Assembly (NCBI RefSeq): GCF_000715075.1
Contig: NC_134096.1
Coordinates: 123,696,643-123,760,642, forward strand
Reading direction: 5' to 3'
Length of the DNA: 64,000 nt
Source of the DNA: Nicotiana tabacum
Lineage: Eukaryota > Streptophyta > Magnoliopsida > Solanales > Solanaceae
In this document: in pieces, positions 1-12,195 of the stretch
Layout: each line of letters opens with the position of its first letter
How positions within the stretch are numbered: position 1 is the stretch's first letter
Program-made: the position numbers and the translations under genes
The notes under the pieces: generated by a model
Told to the model about the DNA's origin: nothing
Databases searched by the model: none
Seen by the model: only the letters and a program-made list of their open reading frames with translations

Positions 1-522
1 AAGATTTACGCTGATAGGAAGGTTCGTGACGTTTCTTTCATGGTTGAGGAGAAGGTAATGCTCAAGGTGTCACCCATGAAGGGTGTTATGAGGTTTGGGA
101 AGAAGGGCAAGTTGAGCCCTCGGTATATTGGGCCTTTGGAGGTACTTCAGAGGATTGGAGAAGTGGCTTACAAGCTTTCCTTCCCACCTAGTTTGTCGAG
201 TGTGCATCCAGTGTTTCATGTTTCTATGCTCCGGAAGTATGTCGGCGATCCGTCTCATGTTGTGAATTTCGGCACGGTTCAGTTGGATGGTGATTTGACT
301 TATGTTGTGGAGCCGATGGCCATTTTTGATCGGTAGGTTCGAAAGTTGAGGTCAAAGGACAAAGCTTCAGTGAAGGAGCAGTGGAGAGGTCAGCCAGTTG
401 AGGAGGCTACTTGGGAGACCAAGCGGAAGAAGTATAGCAGTTATCCATGCCTATTTGAGACTCCAGGTATGTTTCTAGACCGGTTCGAGGACGAACGTTT
501 GTTTAAGAGGGGGATGATGTAA
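1..522 (+). pseudogene. Ty3/gypsy pol 3' end: integrase C-terminus plus chromodomain-like tail, broken by one stop
   Basis: Frame 1 is open from the window edge to a TAG at 334-336 and then continues in the same frame to TAA at 520-522. The first part reads like the integrase C-terminal region of plant chromoviruses, with the GKLSPRYIGP and HPVFHVSMLRKYVGDPSHV blocks. After the stop comes a chromodomain-like tail (VRKLRSKD, QWRGQPVEEATWE, YPCLF). In life this protein region would help place retroelement cDNA into chromatin. The TAG sits where a single C-to-T change in a glutamine codon would explain it. The last codons run through a purine-rich tract (about 504-516) into the LTR that starts at 518. 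Only the C-terminal ~170 residues lie in the window. Tekay/Del lineage is inferred from the motifs. Confidence 0.9.
504..517 (+). other. Polypurine tract of the left gypsy element
   Basis: A run of A and G (AAGAGGGGGATGA) lies directly before the TGTAATGACC start of the LTR, inside the last pol codons. This is the usual plus-strand primer position for LTR elements. Confidence 0.75.
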
Positions 523-1189
523 TGACCTGGCTGGTCATTTTGAGAGTTATAGCCTTGTTCTCCCATTCACTGCTCATTTTGTACTTTATAACTTCTATGT
601 GACTTACCGGGGTAGTTGGTTCGCGTCCGGTGAGTTTTCAGAATGAATTGAGATACCTAGTCTCAAGGATGAAAACTTAAGTTGAAAAGGTTTACCGAAT
701 GTGGACTTATGTGTAGACGACTTCGGAATGGAGTTTTGGTAGTTCCGTTAGCTCCGTTGAGTGATTTTGGACTTAGAAGCGTGTCCGAATTGTGATTTGG
801 AGGTCTACAGTTGAATTAGGCTTGAAATGGCAAAAGTTGGAAATTTAGAAGTTTGACCGAGAGTGGGCCTTGTAGTTACAAGGCTCCTATTAGAATTCTG
901 GGAGTTGGAGTAGGTCTGTGGTGTCATTTGTAACTTGTGTGCAAAATTTGGGGTCAATCGGACATGATTTGATAGGTTTCGACGTCATTTGTAGAAGTTG
1001 GAATTTTCGTAGTTTCAATTGGCTTAGATTGGGGTGTGATTCGTGTTTTTGATGTTGTTTGAGGTGATTTGAGGGCTCAACTAAGTTTGTATCGTGTTTT
1101 AGGACTTGTTGGTATGTTTGGTTGAGGTCCCTCGGGGCCTCGGGCAGATTTCGGATGGTTAACGGATCAAAAATGAGACTCAGTGCATT

Positions 1190-1545
1190 GCTGAAGCTGG
1201 GAGTTTTCTAGTGTGATCGCACCTGCGAGGAATTGGCTGCAGGTGCGATGCCGCAAATGCAGCTGGATTTGCACAGGTGCAGAGCTGGGCTAGGCTAGGA
1301 CAGGATGCAGGTGCGAGAGGGTAATCGCATCTGCGAGCCCGTAGGTGCAAGCAAGGCTCCGCAGATGCAAAGCTGAGGAGCGAGGTCTGTTTCCGCAGAA
1401 GGTGATAGTGGGTCACAGAAGCGGCTCCGCAGGTGCAGAACTTGGAGCGTAGATACAGGCCCTGGGGATTTAAGTGATTTCCATAGAAACGGATGATTTT
1501 ACCGCAAAAGTGGTTCCGCAGGTGCAATTATTTGGCCGCAGGTGC
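1190..1545 (+). promoter_or_regulatory. Cluster of CGCAGGTGCG / CCGCAGAAG words in LTR1 U3
   Basis: About 350 bp packed with near-palindromic words: GTGCGATGCCGCA, GCAGGTGCGAG, CGCAGATGC, CCGCAGGTGCAG, CCGCAGAAG. Many hold the E-box core CAGGTG. The same words recur in reverse orientation in LTR3, the solo LTR and LTR4. The position is consistent with a U3 enhancer-like block. A regulatory role is inferred, not shown. Confidence 0.5.
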
Positions 1546-1932
1546 AAAAAGCCTGGGCAATGTTTTATAAACGAGGGTTCCAAGAGTTTTCACCATTTTA
1601 AACAATTCAAGCTCGGAATTTGGCAATTCTTGAGAGGATTGTCAGGGTATTCCTTGAGGTAAGTCACTTGTGGTCTAATTTATTCAATAATTATGTTTCC
1701 CCATTGAATTTTCCACCTAGTTTGTATGTATTTATGGTGAAATTTGGGAGTTCGAGGCTAGGGATTTGGAGAGTTTGATTTGGGGAATTGAGTGATGATT
1801 TGGTGTCGGATTTTGGTAAATTTGGTATGGTTGGGCTCGTGGTTGAATGGGCTTTCGGGTTTTATGACTTTTATCACGTTTTGAGACATGGGCCCGGGGG
1901 TCAGCTTTAGAGTCAACTTTCGACTTTTGATT

Positions 1933-1992
1933 AAAAAAAAGGGCAGCCCAGTGCATTAAGATCCCGCTATGCGCGGGGTCCGGGGAAGGGCC
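1933..1992 (-). mobile_element. Au-type SINE, 3' part with poly-T tail (minus strand)
   Basis: After an eight-A run (1933-1940, a poly-T tail on the minus strand) the plus strand reads GGGCAGCCCAGTGCATTAAG, then CCCGCTATGCGCGGGGTCCG and GGGAAGGGCC. This matches the reverse complement of the conserved body and tail of the angiosperm tRNA-derived Au SINE, as I recall that family. The element is interrupted here by LTR2 and resumes at 5300. The hairpin-like CCGCTATGCGCGG stretch is typical of the family. Confidence 0.75.
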
Positions 1993-2373
1993 TGTAATAC
2001 CCCGGACAATTTTAAAGTACTTAAGCGCTATTAAGAAAGTTGATGTGCGCTAATTATATTATTTTGTGTGCAGAGGTGGGCTATTAATATGATGGATATC
2101 AATTTGATATGATAATGAGTGTACGAGTCATATTATAAGTAGGGTGGGGTCTAAGGTGAGCCCTAAGTCTAAGTGAAATTGGAAATTTCATGATAGACTA
2201 AAGTTTCAAATGGGTACGCACAAGACCAAACTTTGGATGCACATATCTACATATATATAAGGGGGTATGTGATATATGACCTATAAAATTAAATCCCTTC
2301 GAGTCTAGTTTCTAACTCTTCAAACCGTTCGTCATTTGGACTCTCCTACAAGAAGTTATGACCAAATTACTAA

Positions 2374-2573
2374 NNNNNNNNNNNNNNNNNNNNNNNNNNN
2401 NNNNNNNNNNNNNNNNNNNNNNNNNNNNNNNNNNNNNNNNNNNNNNNNNNNNNNNNNNNNNNNNNNNNNNNNNNNNNNNNNNNNNNNNNNNNNNNNNNNN
2501 NNNNNNNNNNNNNNNNNNNNNNNNNNNNNNNNNNNNNNNNNNNNNNNNNNNNNNNNNNNNNNNNNNNNNNNNN
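2374..2573. other. Assembly gap (200 N)
   Basis: Exactly 200 N bases. The round number suggests a placeholder for a gap of unknown size. It hides the middle of LTR2, so the true length of that LTR is unknown. Confidence 0.99.
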
Positions 2574-3796
2574 GTACTAAAAGTCGTGATTAGAGATTCT
2601 TTATTGTCGATAATCTATAAAGATGCTTGAAAGTGAAAGTAGTGAGTTGGGGATATAAAGTATGAACATCGTGCCAAGAATGAAAGTTATACTTGTGGCC
2701 AATAGCGCCAACAAAATGAAATGATGTGTGAAGTATTATGAAATGAGCCTTGATTCAACTATTCCAAATTGAATCTGAAAATAGAATTATCCAAAAACTT
2801 ATTTACTCAAGTCATGTCCAAATGTGGTTGTTCGAACTAATGCTATGCTTGGTAGGTATTTCCAATATGTTTTGAGCTCTTACATAATCATGAGTTGAAA
2901 TGGTGTGTTGCCCTTTTGGGGAGAAGTATTTCAAGAATAAATGGTGTGTTACTCATTTATGATTTTAACTTGTGCTTCGATTGCCAATCATTTTACTCCA
3001 TTTCTTGGAAAGAAATCCATTGTGTTTAAAGTCTTCATTGCCAATGAACCTAAAATTGTGATTTATGAAATATTGTATATGTTGATATTTATGATGATGA
3101 TCCATGAAAGGAAAGATATGAATAGGTGGAATATGAAATACGGTCATTGTGCCATGAAAAAAGAATCATATGTATGGCCAAGAGAGCTAATGAAATAATA
3201 ATATTGTAAGTGGTTGAAAGTACGGATTAAGTGATATATGGTGTGAAAGGCTATGAGATGTACGTATTTGTACTTTTGTTTCCAATCTGTTATAAATCCC
3301 TATGTTATTGCGAGTAAAGACTATGATGTTCCTAAATGTTCTAAATGCGCTTAATGTTCTATGATCACCCATAGCAAGTACAAGTAAGTGATAGTATGAA
3401 CATGAAATGTGGTCGTTGCCTAAATGAGAATTATGAAGTGTTTTATGTCTCAATAGTTTCAACTATATTTCTATGCTTCTGAAATAATATATGTAAATGA
3501 CTTCGATTGTTAATTCCCCAAGAGTCATGAACCTAGATAATGACCTCAAGATGTCAAGGGAGTGAATAATGAGATGGAAGGGAGATGTCCTTTGTTAAAT
3601 GATGATGAACCTTAAGAAAAGGAATTGGGCCCATGTGCCATTGAAATCGACTTATTGATTTACCATGTATGTGCTAATGTAATGAGTTGTGTTTCTCCAT
3701 GATGAGCATGAACATGAAGTATTCCAATGATATGAGAAATTACGACCTTAAATGTAATGACAAATTATGTCCTTTTGAGTTTATATATGGTATTGT

Positions 3797-4280
3797 GATT
3801 GGGATTACAGCTCCACCTGCATACATTGGGGTGAGGCAGCAAGGCCGCTTTGTGTAGAGTTTTGGTATTGTGGAATACACCTCCACCCGAATATATTGGG
3901 GGTGAGGCGACATGACCGTTTTGTGTAGGGATTGTGGTATTGTTGAATACACCTCCACCCGCATATATTGAGGTGAGACGGAATGTCCGCTTTGTGTAGG
4001 GATTGTGGTATTGTGATACACCTCCACCCGCATATATTGGGGTGAGGCGGCATGACCACTTTGTCTAGGGATTGGGGTATTGTGATGTACCTCCACCTGC
4101 ATATATTGGGGTGAGGCGGCAGGACCACTTTGTGAAGGGATTGTGGTATGGTGATACACCTCCACCCGCATATGTCGGGGTGAGGCGGCAAGGCCACTTT
4201 GTGTAGAGATTGTGGTATCGTGATACACCTCCACCCACATATGTTGGAGTGAGGCGGCAGGGCCGCTTTGTGTGAAGGCG
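3797..4280. repeat. Minisatellite, 69-bp period, 7 copies, within LTR2
   Basis: The word CTCCACC recurs at 3811, 3881, 3953, 4022, 4091, 4160 and 4229, spaced 69-72 bp. Each copy holds GGGGTGAGGCGGCA, a CTTTGTGTAGGGATTGTGG block and TGATACAC. Because 69 is a multiple of three, the minus strand stays open for over 100 codons in two frames; I do not treat these as genes. A shorter form of the same repeat, inverted, is at 25071-25275 and 32714-32917. Confidence 0.9.
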
Positions 4281-5299
4281 GTTATAGAGGATCCCCGACT
4301 TAATATCTATAAATTTGAATGGAAGATCTTGATAAATTTGCTTGACGTTAACGACTATCTAAGCCCTTTTACTGTTACCATGATTCATCATATTCATGTT
4401 GTATTTCCAAGCCCTTGAATATATGTATTTGTATTGTGTAAGTGAACACTGTGAACGGCCTATGAAATACACAGGTGTATTGTATATGTGATACTGTGAA
4501 CGGTCTATAAGACGCATAGGTGTATAATATGATATGTGAACACTAAGGACGATCTATGAAATGTATATGTGAAAAATAAGAGAGGAATGTGCCATTTTTA
4601 TTGGCCTTGTTTGTACAGGTTGTTACAATTACATTATATTATGTATTCCACGTATAGTTCATATGGCGCAGTTGATCCTAAAAGAAGGTTAGAATGATGC
4701 ACGTATAATAAGACTTGAAATGTGATTCTATTGGATGTTTCGTAGTTTCTTGATGTACTTTATTTGCCTCTTATTTGAGTTACCGTATTTTCATTTGTTG
4801 TTTTGACTGCCTTACATATGAGTACTATTCCATATGTACTCACGTCCCTTTTGCCAGGGGAACTGCATCTTTTAATGGATGTAGGTATACTTCTACAGGA
4901 TGATATGGACCTTTGATAGGGATCTTCTTCACTACTCGGCTCCTGGTGAGCCCGCTACAGTTCTAATGGGTGCTTGGGTATAGTTAATTTTATGTATATA
5001 AGTATCTATTGTCATAGAAGCTCCATGTACACTATGGGTCATGTAATTAAAGATTTGAGTTTTGTCATGTATTTATGTTCACAGTATTTACAACTATTTA
5101 TAGAGCTGTGTAACCACCACGAGAAAGAAAATATGGGCCATTGAGCCAAATGTATTTAATATGAAAGTCAAGATCTTATTATGTTTTGGTAAATCATGCA
5201 TGAGTAATGATGAGAGGTTAATGCAAATTAGGCTTGCTCGACTGGATTTACTCAGTTGAGCGTCGGTCGCGCTCCTCGAGTTCAGGGCGTGACAGGTCC

Positions 5300-5340
5300 G
5301 GACCACAAGGGTCTATCATACGCAGCCTTACCCTGCATTG
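5300..5340 (-). mobile_element. Au-type SINE, inner part (continues from 1992); tRNA-like head missing
   Basis: Reads GGACCACAAGGGTCTATC then GCAGCCTTACCCTGCATT, the next part of the reverse-complement Au SINE. It stops where the family would continue into the tRNA-derived head, so the box A/B promoter half is absent (5'-truncated copy). TTGATT occurs beside both outer ends (1927-1932 and about 5343-5348) and may be a remnant target duplication; this is weak. Confidence 0.7.
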
Positions 5341-6866
5341 GAATTGATTCCTCTAGCCCGTGTTGATTGTATCGCATTGTTTATGGCTAGATTCGAGACA
5401 TTCAGAGGCCGTTTCGTGAGACAAAGGTGTGTTAGAGTAAGATTTGCTCGGATTTAGGTAAGTAACAGTTCTAAATTTGGTTCTGAGGGTATAAAATTCC
5501 GTATTATGTGTCATGTATTTGGTTTTGGAGGTGACGCACATGCTAGGTGATGGGCGTGTGGGCGTGCGCCATAAGAATTGTGACTTGGTTCATTTCATGG
5601 AATTGTATAGTTGAATAATCTGTTGTTATTCGTATATTCTTCTTGTGATATAGAAATTGAGCTGCAAATCATGTTAGGAATCATGTTTAGGCCATCTGTT
5701 GGTATTGTGGGGACCCTCAAATGTCGTGTTACATGTTGAATTATCTGCTAAATTGTTGTTTTGCACTCAATCATAATTTTACTTGCATATCATATCTCAG
5801 TCTCTATTGTTCTTTGTTGATACATCATATCATTTCTGTTTGGGATGATTTTTATGATGACTGAGAGCTCGAGAGACTAGAGAGGTTGATGACTGAGTGA
5901 GTCTGAGGGCCTGATTGTGAGGATACTTATGGAATCGGGCTACACATCGCAACATGTTTCATTGATTTGTGCCATGATTGGCTTGTTATAGCGCTTGGGC
6001 TGAAGGAGCTCCTCCGGAGTCTGTACACACCCCTAGTGAGCGCATGTACCTACTGAGTGCGAGTGCCGAGCGACTGAGAGGAATGAGTGACTGTGAGGTT
6101 GGAGTGCACGGGAGGACTGGGTGACTTTTGCTCTGAGATTATGCATTTGATTCCATTGCTATTGTACTTCAGTTGGCATATATCACTTTTATGAAATTTT
6201 TGAAAGATATTATATCCTGTTGCAATTGAACATGATATGAATTAATTGTTTTGGCCTTAATTGTCGAACTTGAAAGTATGCCTATCTTCCCATGTTGTAA
6301 TTTCTATAATTAAACTATATCCGTGCAGTTCGTTAATACTTCAGTCCATTATTTAGTCTTGTTACTAAGCAAGTTGAAAGCCAAACTAATACAACGAAAG
6401 ATCCAGTTGATGGTCATGGGAAAAGTAGCGATCGGCCGGGTTACTTACTGAGTTGGTTGTACTCACGCTACACCATGCACTTCATGTGCAGATCTAGGTG
6501 CTTCTAGTCACGGTGGGTGTTGATTTCTTTGCACAGCTTGATCGTTGGAGATTCCAAGGTAGTTGCCCGGCGTTCGCAGACCTTGTCTCTCCTTCCCTAT
6601 CTTTCCGCTTTATATATTTAGTTTTAGTCTTTCACAGACATTATTTCTAGACTTGTGTTGTATAGACGCTCATGTACTCTGTGACACCCCGATTTTTGGG
6701 AACTTCCACGTTGAGTTTAGGGTTTCTACCCTGTTTATGAGAATCTTTATTAATTAAACTGCTTTAATTCATTTTCTATTAAAAGTGTTGAAAATATTTT
6801 GAAATGTCGGCTTGCCTAGTACCACGTTAGGCGCCATCATGACAGACTAGGCTTTGAGTCGTGACA

Positions 6867-9021
6867 ATAATACTGGTTAAATGTACAAAAAAATTTAAAA
6901 TCACGGGTAAAATGAATGAAAACTATATCGATTCAGTGGCATTTAAACGAATGTTTGATTCGTGACGCTTCAAATACAACCTTTATTCAACTCTTTTTCT
7001 TCAAATCCTTTTTATTTGGAACTGTAAGAAAGCATCGACATGCTTATAATTCCTAAGATATTTCTTTTCATTTTTTTTTCCAGGGAGAGATTCTCTTTCT
7101 CTATATTCGGTAAAGAATTCGTCATTTCTAGTTTGCTTATTGGTCTTTTACTTAGTTTCTCTCTCTCTAATTCCATGCGCATTTGTCAAACATATATACG
7201 AAGAAACATTTCTTTTATTTTCATGAGGAACATAGTATTTTAGTATATCTAAAATAGTTCTTATATAGAACGATTTCTTCATATCAAGTATCACATTTCA
7301 ATCCACTCATTTTTTGGGGGTTTTCTTCTTTTCAACTTTTTATCGGATTCAAAAGTAGATTCATTTTATGAAAGTGTGGAAACCAAAAATAATGACTTGT
7401 GAAACATTGGTTGGGAATATAGCGTACCTACCACTATGTATTGTGAATATTCAACAATGAATTTAAAGGGTGATGGAGCATTTTTGGATTTTAAACTAAA
7501 AAAGAAGAAACAATCTTTTTGTAGGTGTATATATATTAGTGTTATGGAAAATAGTGAGACAGATGAGATTGGAAAAATGAATAGTGATTTTATAGTTCAG
7601 CCCAGGAAATGTGGTTTCAAGAATCAAAGAGAGGCTCACATGGGATGCTTCCTAGTCAACATAACAGCAAAACACCATATCAATGGAATCTCACAAGTGA
7701 AGTTTAAGAAATATAGTAGGTAGTAGTGTACATGAGCCGGATTGGTTTGATTTTATCAAAATCAACCAAATCAACTATGTCGGTTTGGATTGGTTCAGTT
7801 TTATCATTTTTTTGGGGGGGCTTTTAAAGATTGTTTTGGCTACATGAATAGTATTTTAATCTTACTTTGTCAAAGTTATAGATAAACTTTTGATAAGTGA
7901 GTATATGTTTAGTAAAAATTGAAAAAGTTGACAAATACATGATCTATTAAAATATTTTTATGGGAGAATTATTTCCATAACATATGATAGTTATTTTTTT
8001 TTAGTAATCTAACAATAATTTTTCGTTGATATACGCTTTCATAGTTAACCAAATTTAATAATTATATACAAAAATATATATATGAACCTTATATAATAAT
8101 AGGTTCTATTTAATTTTAAAATTATCAATAAAATATCATTTTAAATTCGAAAAAGTTATAAGAGTTTAATAGATTTCGAGAATATTCCCTCCTGTTGCAT
8201 ATTCTGCAATTTTTAGCAAACACACCTATGCCTTTCTCCCCCTCCTCCCCCCCTCTCCCCCCCCCCCCCAAAAAAAAAAGAAACTACGAAAGGGAAATAG
8301 ATGGGACAATTGCATATTCATAGTTTCCGTTGTTGCTTATGCAGTGCATGAGATGTTAAAACTTAAAACTATAAAATGCAGCCAATACTGCCAGTTTTCT
8401 GTATAAGGTGTCACATATTTGAATATAAAAGGCCTTTAAATAACATCAGGGTATATCTATAAATAGTATTATTCAGGTTAGTGGTGACATGTTGCTTTAC
8501 GACACCCAATTTAGTAGGCTGGTATAATCGAGCCAGTTTCATGTTCTTTTTGGCATATTTATCAATAGGAAGATGGTCTTGGTGTGTGTAAATGGGATGT
8601 GAATCCATTTTCAGTTTAGTGCTATTGGTTACATATGTAGCTTTTCGTTGCTTTTGTTTTATGATTTGGTAGAGCTAGAGGCTTAACAGGAATAGAGACA
8701 CCAACTCACGTTACTGATTTAAAGCAAACTTACTTAGACTGTACTGATTTATTTGAAGTTATCACTTACATAATTATTTATTGGTGCAGCTTTCGCGATT
8801 GAAAACAAGAAGTAGGAGGCCAAAGAGCTTACTGAGGTTGGTTTCTTGCGGGAAGTGCCTCTCTGGTAGGTCTCCAAGGTCGTAATGAGTCAAAAGTGAA
8901 CGTATCAGAAAGATTAGGGGCAAATTTTGCAGTTTTAGTTATTATTTGTTCAAGTCAATCTTTGTTACGAGGGTACTAAATTTCACTTTTCCAATAATAA
9001 AGTAGAACATGAGATATGGAA
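6867..9021. other. Unassigned AT-rich interval between two LTR elements
   Basis: About 2.15 kb with no LTR words. It holds pyrimidine-rich runs near 7065-7165 and an AT-rich stretch at 7860-8170. An open frame at 7436-7723 (95 codons, lysine-rich) has no motif I recognise. A short exon-like piece lies near 8790-8885. I cannot assign a function. It could be old intergenic DNA or a decayed gene or intron remnant. Confidence 0.6.
8233..8280. repeat. Low-complexity C-tract followed by A-tract
   Basis: A mostly C stretch with occasional T (CTCCTCCCC and longer C runs) switches abruptly to a run of A near 8270. This is prone to polymerase slippage and sequencing error. No poly-A retroposon body was recognised next to it. 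Confidence 0.85.
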
Positions 9022-11785
9022 TATTACGACCCAAAATCCAAACCGTCGTGATACACCTAACCCAACCCGCTAGGTAAGCCAATTAACTATAAAACACAAT
9101 ATAATAATACTAATGTGAGTCAAAGATGAGATAACAGAATTTTATACAACTCCCCAAGGACTAGTAGTACCAATCATGAGCCTCTAAGATTTAAAATTTA
9201 TAAAGCTTGTATGAAATAAAGTACATCATCTGTTTGAAATATACAGGAACAGATTAAAAATTCTAAAACTACCAAGATCAAGAGGCAGCTATGATCAGAA
9301 CGCAGGTACATCTTCAAATCCAGCTCCCGCCATGCATAACAACATCAACATCTGCACGCAAGGTGCAGAAGTGTAGTATGAGTACAACAGACCCCGTATA
9401 CTCAATAAGTAACAAACCTAACCTTAGGTTGAAAGTAGTGGCGAGCTGGGACAAGGATTAGGGTCCAACTCCAATAACTAACAACAATTCATATCAATAT
9501 GATAAAGACGGTACAAGAAATAATTCAGCTGGTTCACAGTTACGGAAAATAGGCATGCTTTTCAAGTATAACAATAGATCCCAGACCTTTCACTGAAAAC
9601 CTCAAAAATATATGAATAAGTTTGAAAACTGTGATTTTTCCCAAAAATCTTTGAACAATAAATAAAATGTTTCATTTTCAGATAGCATGAGAAAAATACA
9701 TCTCTATACCTATATGTCAATATACATGTGAAATCATGCATGTCACCAAAGCCGGGTAGTAGAAGAAAATGCATCTCTATGCATGTATCTCAAGTATGCT
9801 TGTCAAATGCAATGCATCTCAATGATGAATTCATGTACTCACCCTCTCAGAGTACTCCATCTCATTGTCTCGTATTCTCACTCATCATGTTCAATACTCA
9901 GTACACTCAGTTACTCAGTACTGTACAGGTCAGATCCAGCCCAAAAGCAAATCAACCAAGGCAGATCCAGCCCAAAGATACAAATAAACCAAGGTAGATC
10001 CATCCCAAATGTAAATGATTGCTAGCAATTGCGCCCACTGTGGGTGTGCAGACTCCGGAGGGGCCGATCCAACCCAAGCGCTATAATGAGACAAATCATG
10101 GCATGAATCAATAAAGCATGTTGCGGCGTACAACCCAATCCCATAAATATCACTCACTACAGGCCCTCAGCCCCACTCAGTCATCAATCTCTCAAGTATC
10201 TCGGGCTCACAACACTCATGCTAAACAACCCAAATCAATGATACGAGATGTGACAATATAAGATAACAGAGACTAAGATATGATATGAAATGATGAATGC
10301 GACTGAGCACATAACTGCAATTAAGCAAATAACTCAAAAATAAAGAATGATCAATGTGGATCCCAATAGTACCAGCATATAGTCTAAATATGATTTCTAG
10401 CATGAATTGCAGCTCAAGTGATCTAACACATAGAGTACAGTAAAAATGTTTAGATTAAAAAACTACACAGTTCCATGGAATTGACTAAATCATAATTTAC
10501 ACAGTGCATGCCTACACGCCCGTCACCTAGCATCCGTGTCACCTCAATATCACTCACATAGAACTTAATTCGGGGTTTCATATCCCCAGCACCAAGTTTA
10601 GAAGTGTTACTTACCACGAACGAGCCAAATTCAATACCGAGCAAGACAATCGATGCTCCAAAAATGCCATCCCGCACGTATCGACCTCCGAACGATTCAA
10701 AACTAGCCAAAAGTAACTCAAATACATCAAATAATGCCAAAGCAAACAAAACCAATCGATAAAGGTCGAATCTTTAATCAAAAGCCCAAAATCAACTCAA
10801 AAGTCCAACCTGGGCCTACGCCTCGGAACTCGACGAAAATTATAAAATCCGACAGCCCATTAAATTATGAGTCCAACCATACTAGTCATTAAAAACCCGA
10901 CTCCAAATTGATGCTCAAAACTTAAAAACTCATTATATGAAACTATAGGCTAAAACCCCAAATTTCTCTTTACAATTCACAATTCAAATACCAAAAACGA
11001 AGATAGAATCATGAAATATAATTAAAATCGAGTATAAAACACTTACCCCAATCCTTGTGATGAAAATCACCTCAAAAAGCACTTCAATTTGAGCTCCATA
11101 TATAAGTCCAAATATGGTAAAATGACCAAACCCTCGAACTTAAAGCTTATGCCCAGTCCTTTTCGCTTTTGTGGACAGTAGGTCGCACTTGCGATCTTCG
11201 CTTCTGCGGAACTGTCACAACCCAAATTTCCCTTTTGTATGACGTCGTAATGGCACTAGTCTCAACGACTAGGTAACCCTAACATTTGCGGAATAATAAA
11301 ATGAAAACATAAATTTAACAACTAACTGTTCAAAAATACATAACAATCCCAAAACCGGAACATCGTGAATCATAAACTACAGAAGGAAAATCTAGTGTCT
11401 CTACACATCAGAGTCTAACAAAGGAAAAATACAAAAGATAATGGACATGGGAAAGAGTAGAAGGGGACTCCGAGGTCTCCGGACGTGACAGATATACCTT
11501 GAAGTCTCCAAAGTTGTCCCGGCTCACGGATAGTGCGGCTGATAAGGAGTACCTGGATCTGCACATGAAAAACATGTGCAGAGAGTAGCATGAGTACACC
11601 ACAATCAGTACCCAGTAAGTGCCAAGCCTAACCTCGATCGAGTAGTGACGAGGTCAGGTCAGGGCCCTACTGGTAAATATATAATAAAATAGATAGAGTG
11701 TAATACCGTAGCAAAATAAAGGCTGAAATTTGCCAAAAATGGAATCATAGTAGGTAACAGCTCAGTACACAGAAATACAACAGGG

Positions 11786-12195
11786 GGATCTCCCGAGATA
11801 CCGTCTCGTAGTCCCAAACGAAAATATGCAGTATAGGAGGATCTCCCGGAATACCGTTCCGTAATCCCAAAGTAAATATGTAGTACAGAAAAATATCCGC
11901 AAATACCGTTCCGTAGTCCCAAAGTAAACATGTAGTACAAGAGGATCTCCCGGAATACCGCTCCGTAGTCCCAAAGTAAATATGCAGTACATGAGGATCT
12001 CCCGGAATACCGTTCCGTAGTCCCAAAGTAAATATGCAGTACAGGGGGATCTCTCAGAATACTGTTCCGTAGTCCCAAAGTAAATATGTAGTACAGGAGG
12101 ATCTCCCGGAATACCTTTCCATAGTCCCAAAGTAAATATGCAGTATAGGGGGATCTCCCGAAATACCTTTACGTAGTCCCAAAGTAAATATGCAG
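11786..12195. repeat. Minisatellite, 52-53 bp period, 8 copies, in the solo LTR
   Basis: GGATCTCCCGGAATACCG recurs with starts at about 11786, 11839, 11892, 11943, 11995, 12047, 12099 and 12151. Each copy continues GTAGTCCCAAAGTAAATATG then CAGTACAGG. The third copy is most diverged (AAATATCCGCAAATACCG). The period is not a multiple of three, yet all three minus frames stay open because the unit lacks stops; no gene is implied. Confidence 0.92.

Larger units (their letters stand above)
1993..5294 (+). mobile_element. LTR2: solo LTR inserted in the SINE
   Basis: It begins TGTAATACCCCGGACAA and ends GGGCGTGACA, with no coding or internal region. It is flanked by GGGCC (1988-1992) and GGTCC (5295-5299), a 5-bp target duplication with one mismatch. 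Removing it and one duplicate restores SINE continuity (GGGAAGGGCC then GGACCACAAGG), which supports the boundaries strongly. Length is about 3.3 kb including the 200-N gap. Its early part (2035-2373) resembles 27985-28345 in LTR7. Its later part (from about 2620) is the reverse complement of the LTR5/array family. It therefore looks like a mosaic LTR, left after LTR-LTR recombination removed the internal region. Confidence 0.9.
518..6866 (+). mobile_element. LTR1: 3' LTR of the left gypsy element, split by a SINE and LTR2
   Basis: It starts TGTAATGACC right after the pol end and polypurine tract and ends GTCGTGACA at 6866. Without the nested insertions (1933-5340) it is about 2.9 kb, close to the related LTRs at 11213-13979 (2767 bp) and 18784-21625 (2842 bp). 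Its first 500 bases align with the reverse complement of the right end of the solo LTR ending at 13979 (for example, both have GTTAGCTCCGTT followed by GATTTTGGACTTAG). The part after the insertions (5340-6866) aligns with the reverse complement of about 9400-10560. If this is the true outer end, the element's target duplication would be the five bases after 6866, ATAAT. Its partner is outside the window. Confidence 0.85.

Noticed and set aside
2336..2630. Frames running through the N gap
   Set aside because: Unknown bases read as X give false openness.
3740..4240. Minus-strand open frames of 166 and 130 codons
   Set aside because: They are created by the minisatellite, whose usual 69-bp unit is a multiple of three and has no stop. 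No known domain; same region is noncoding LTR.
6678..6700. A possible extra LTR terminus (TGTGACACCCCGATTTTT)
   Set aside because: It lies within LTR1, without a partner end or target duplication. LTR1 continues to the GTCGTGACA terminus at 6866.
7436..7723. 95-codon lysine-rich open frame as a gene
   Set aside because: No recognisable motif and no neighbouring exon structure; AT-rich context makes a chance frame likely.
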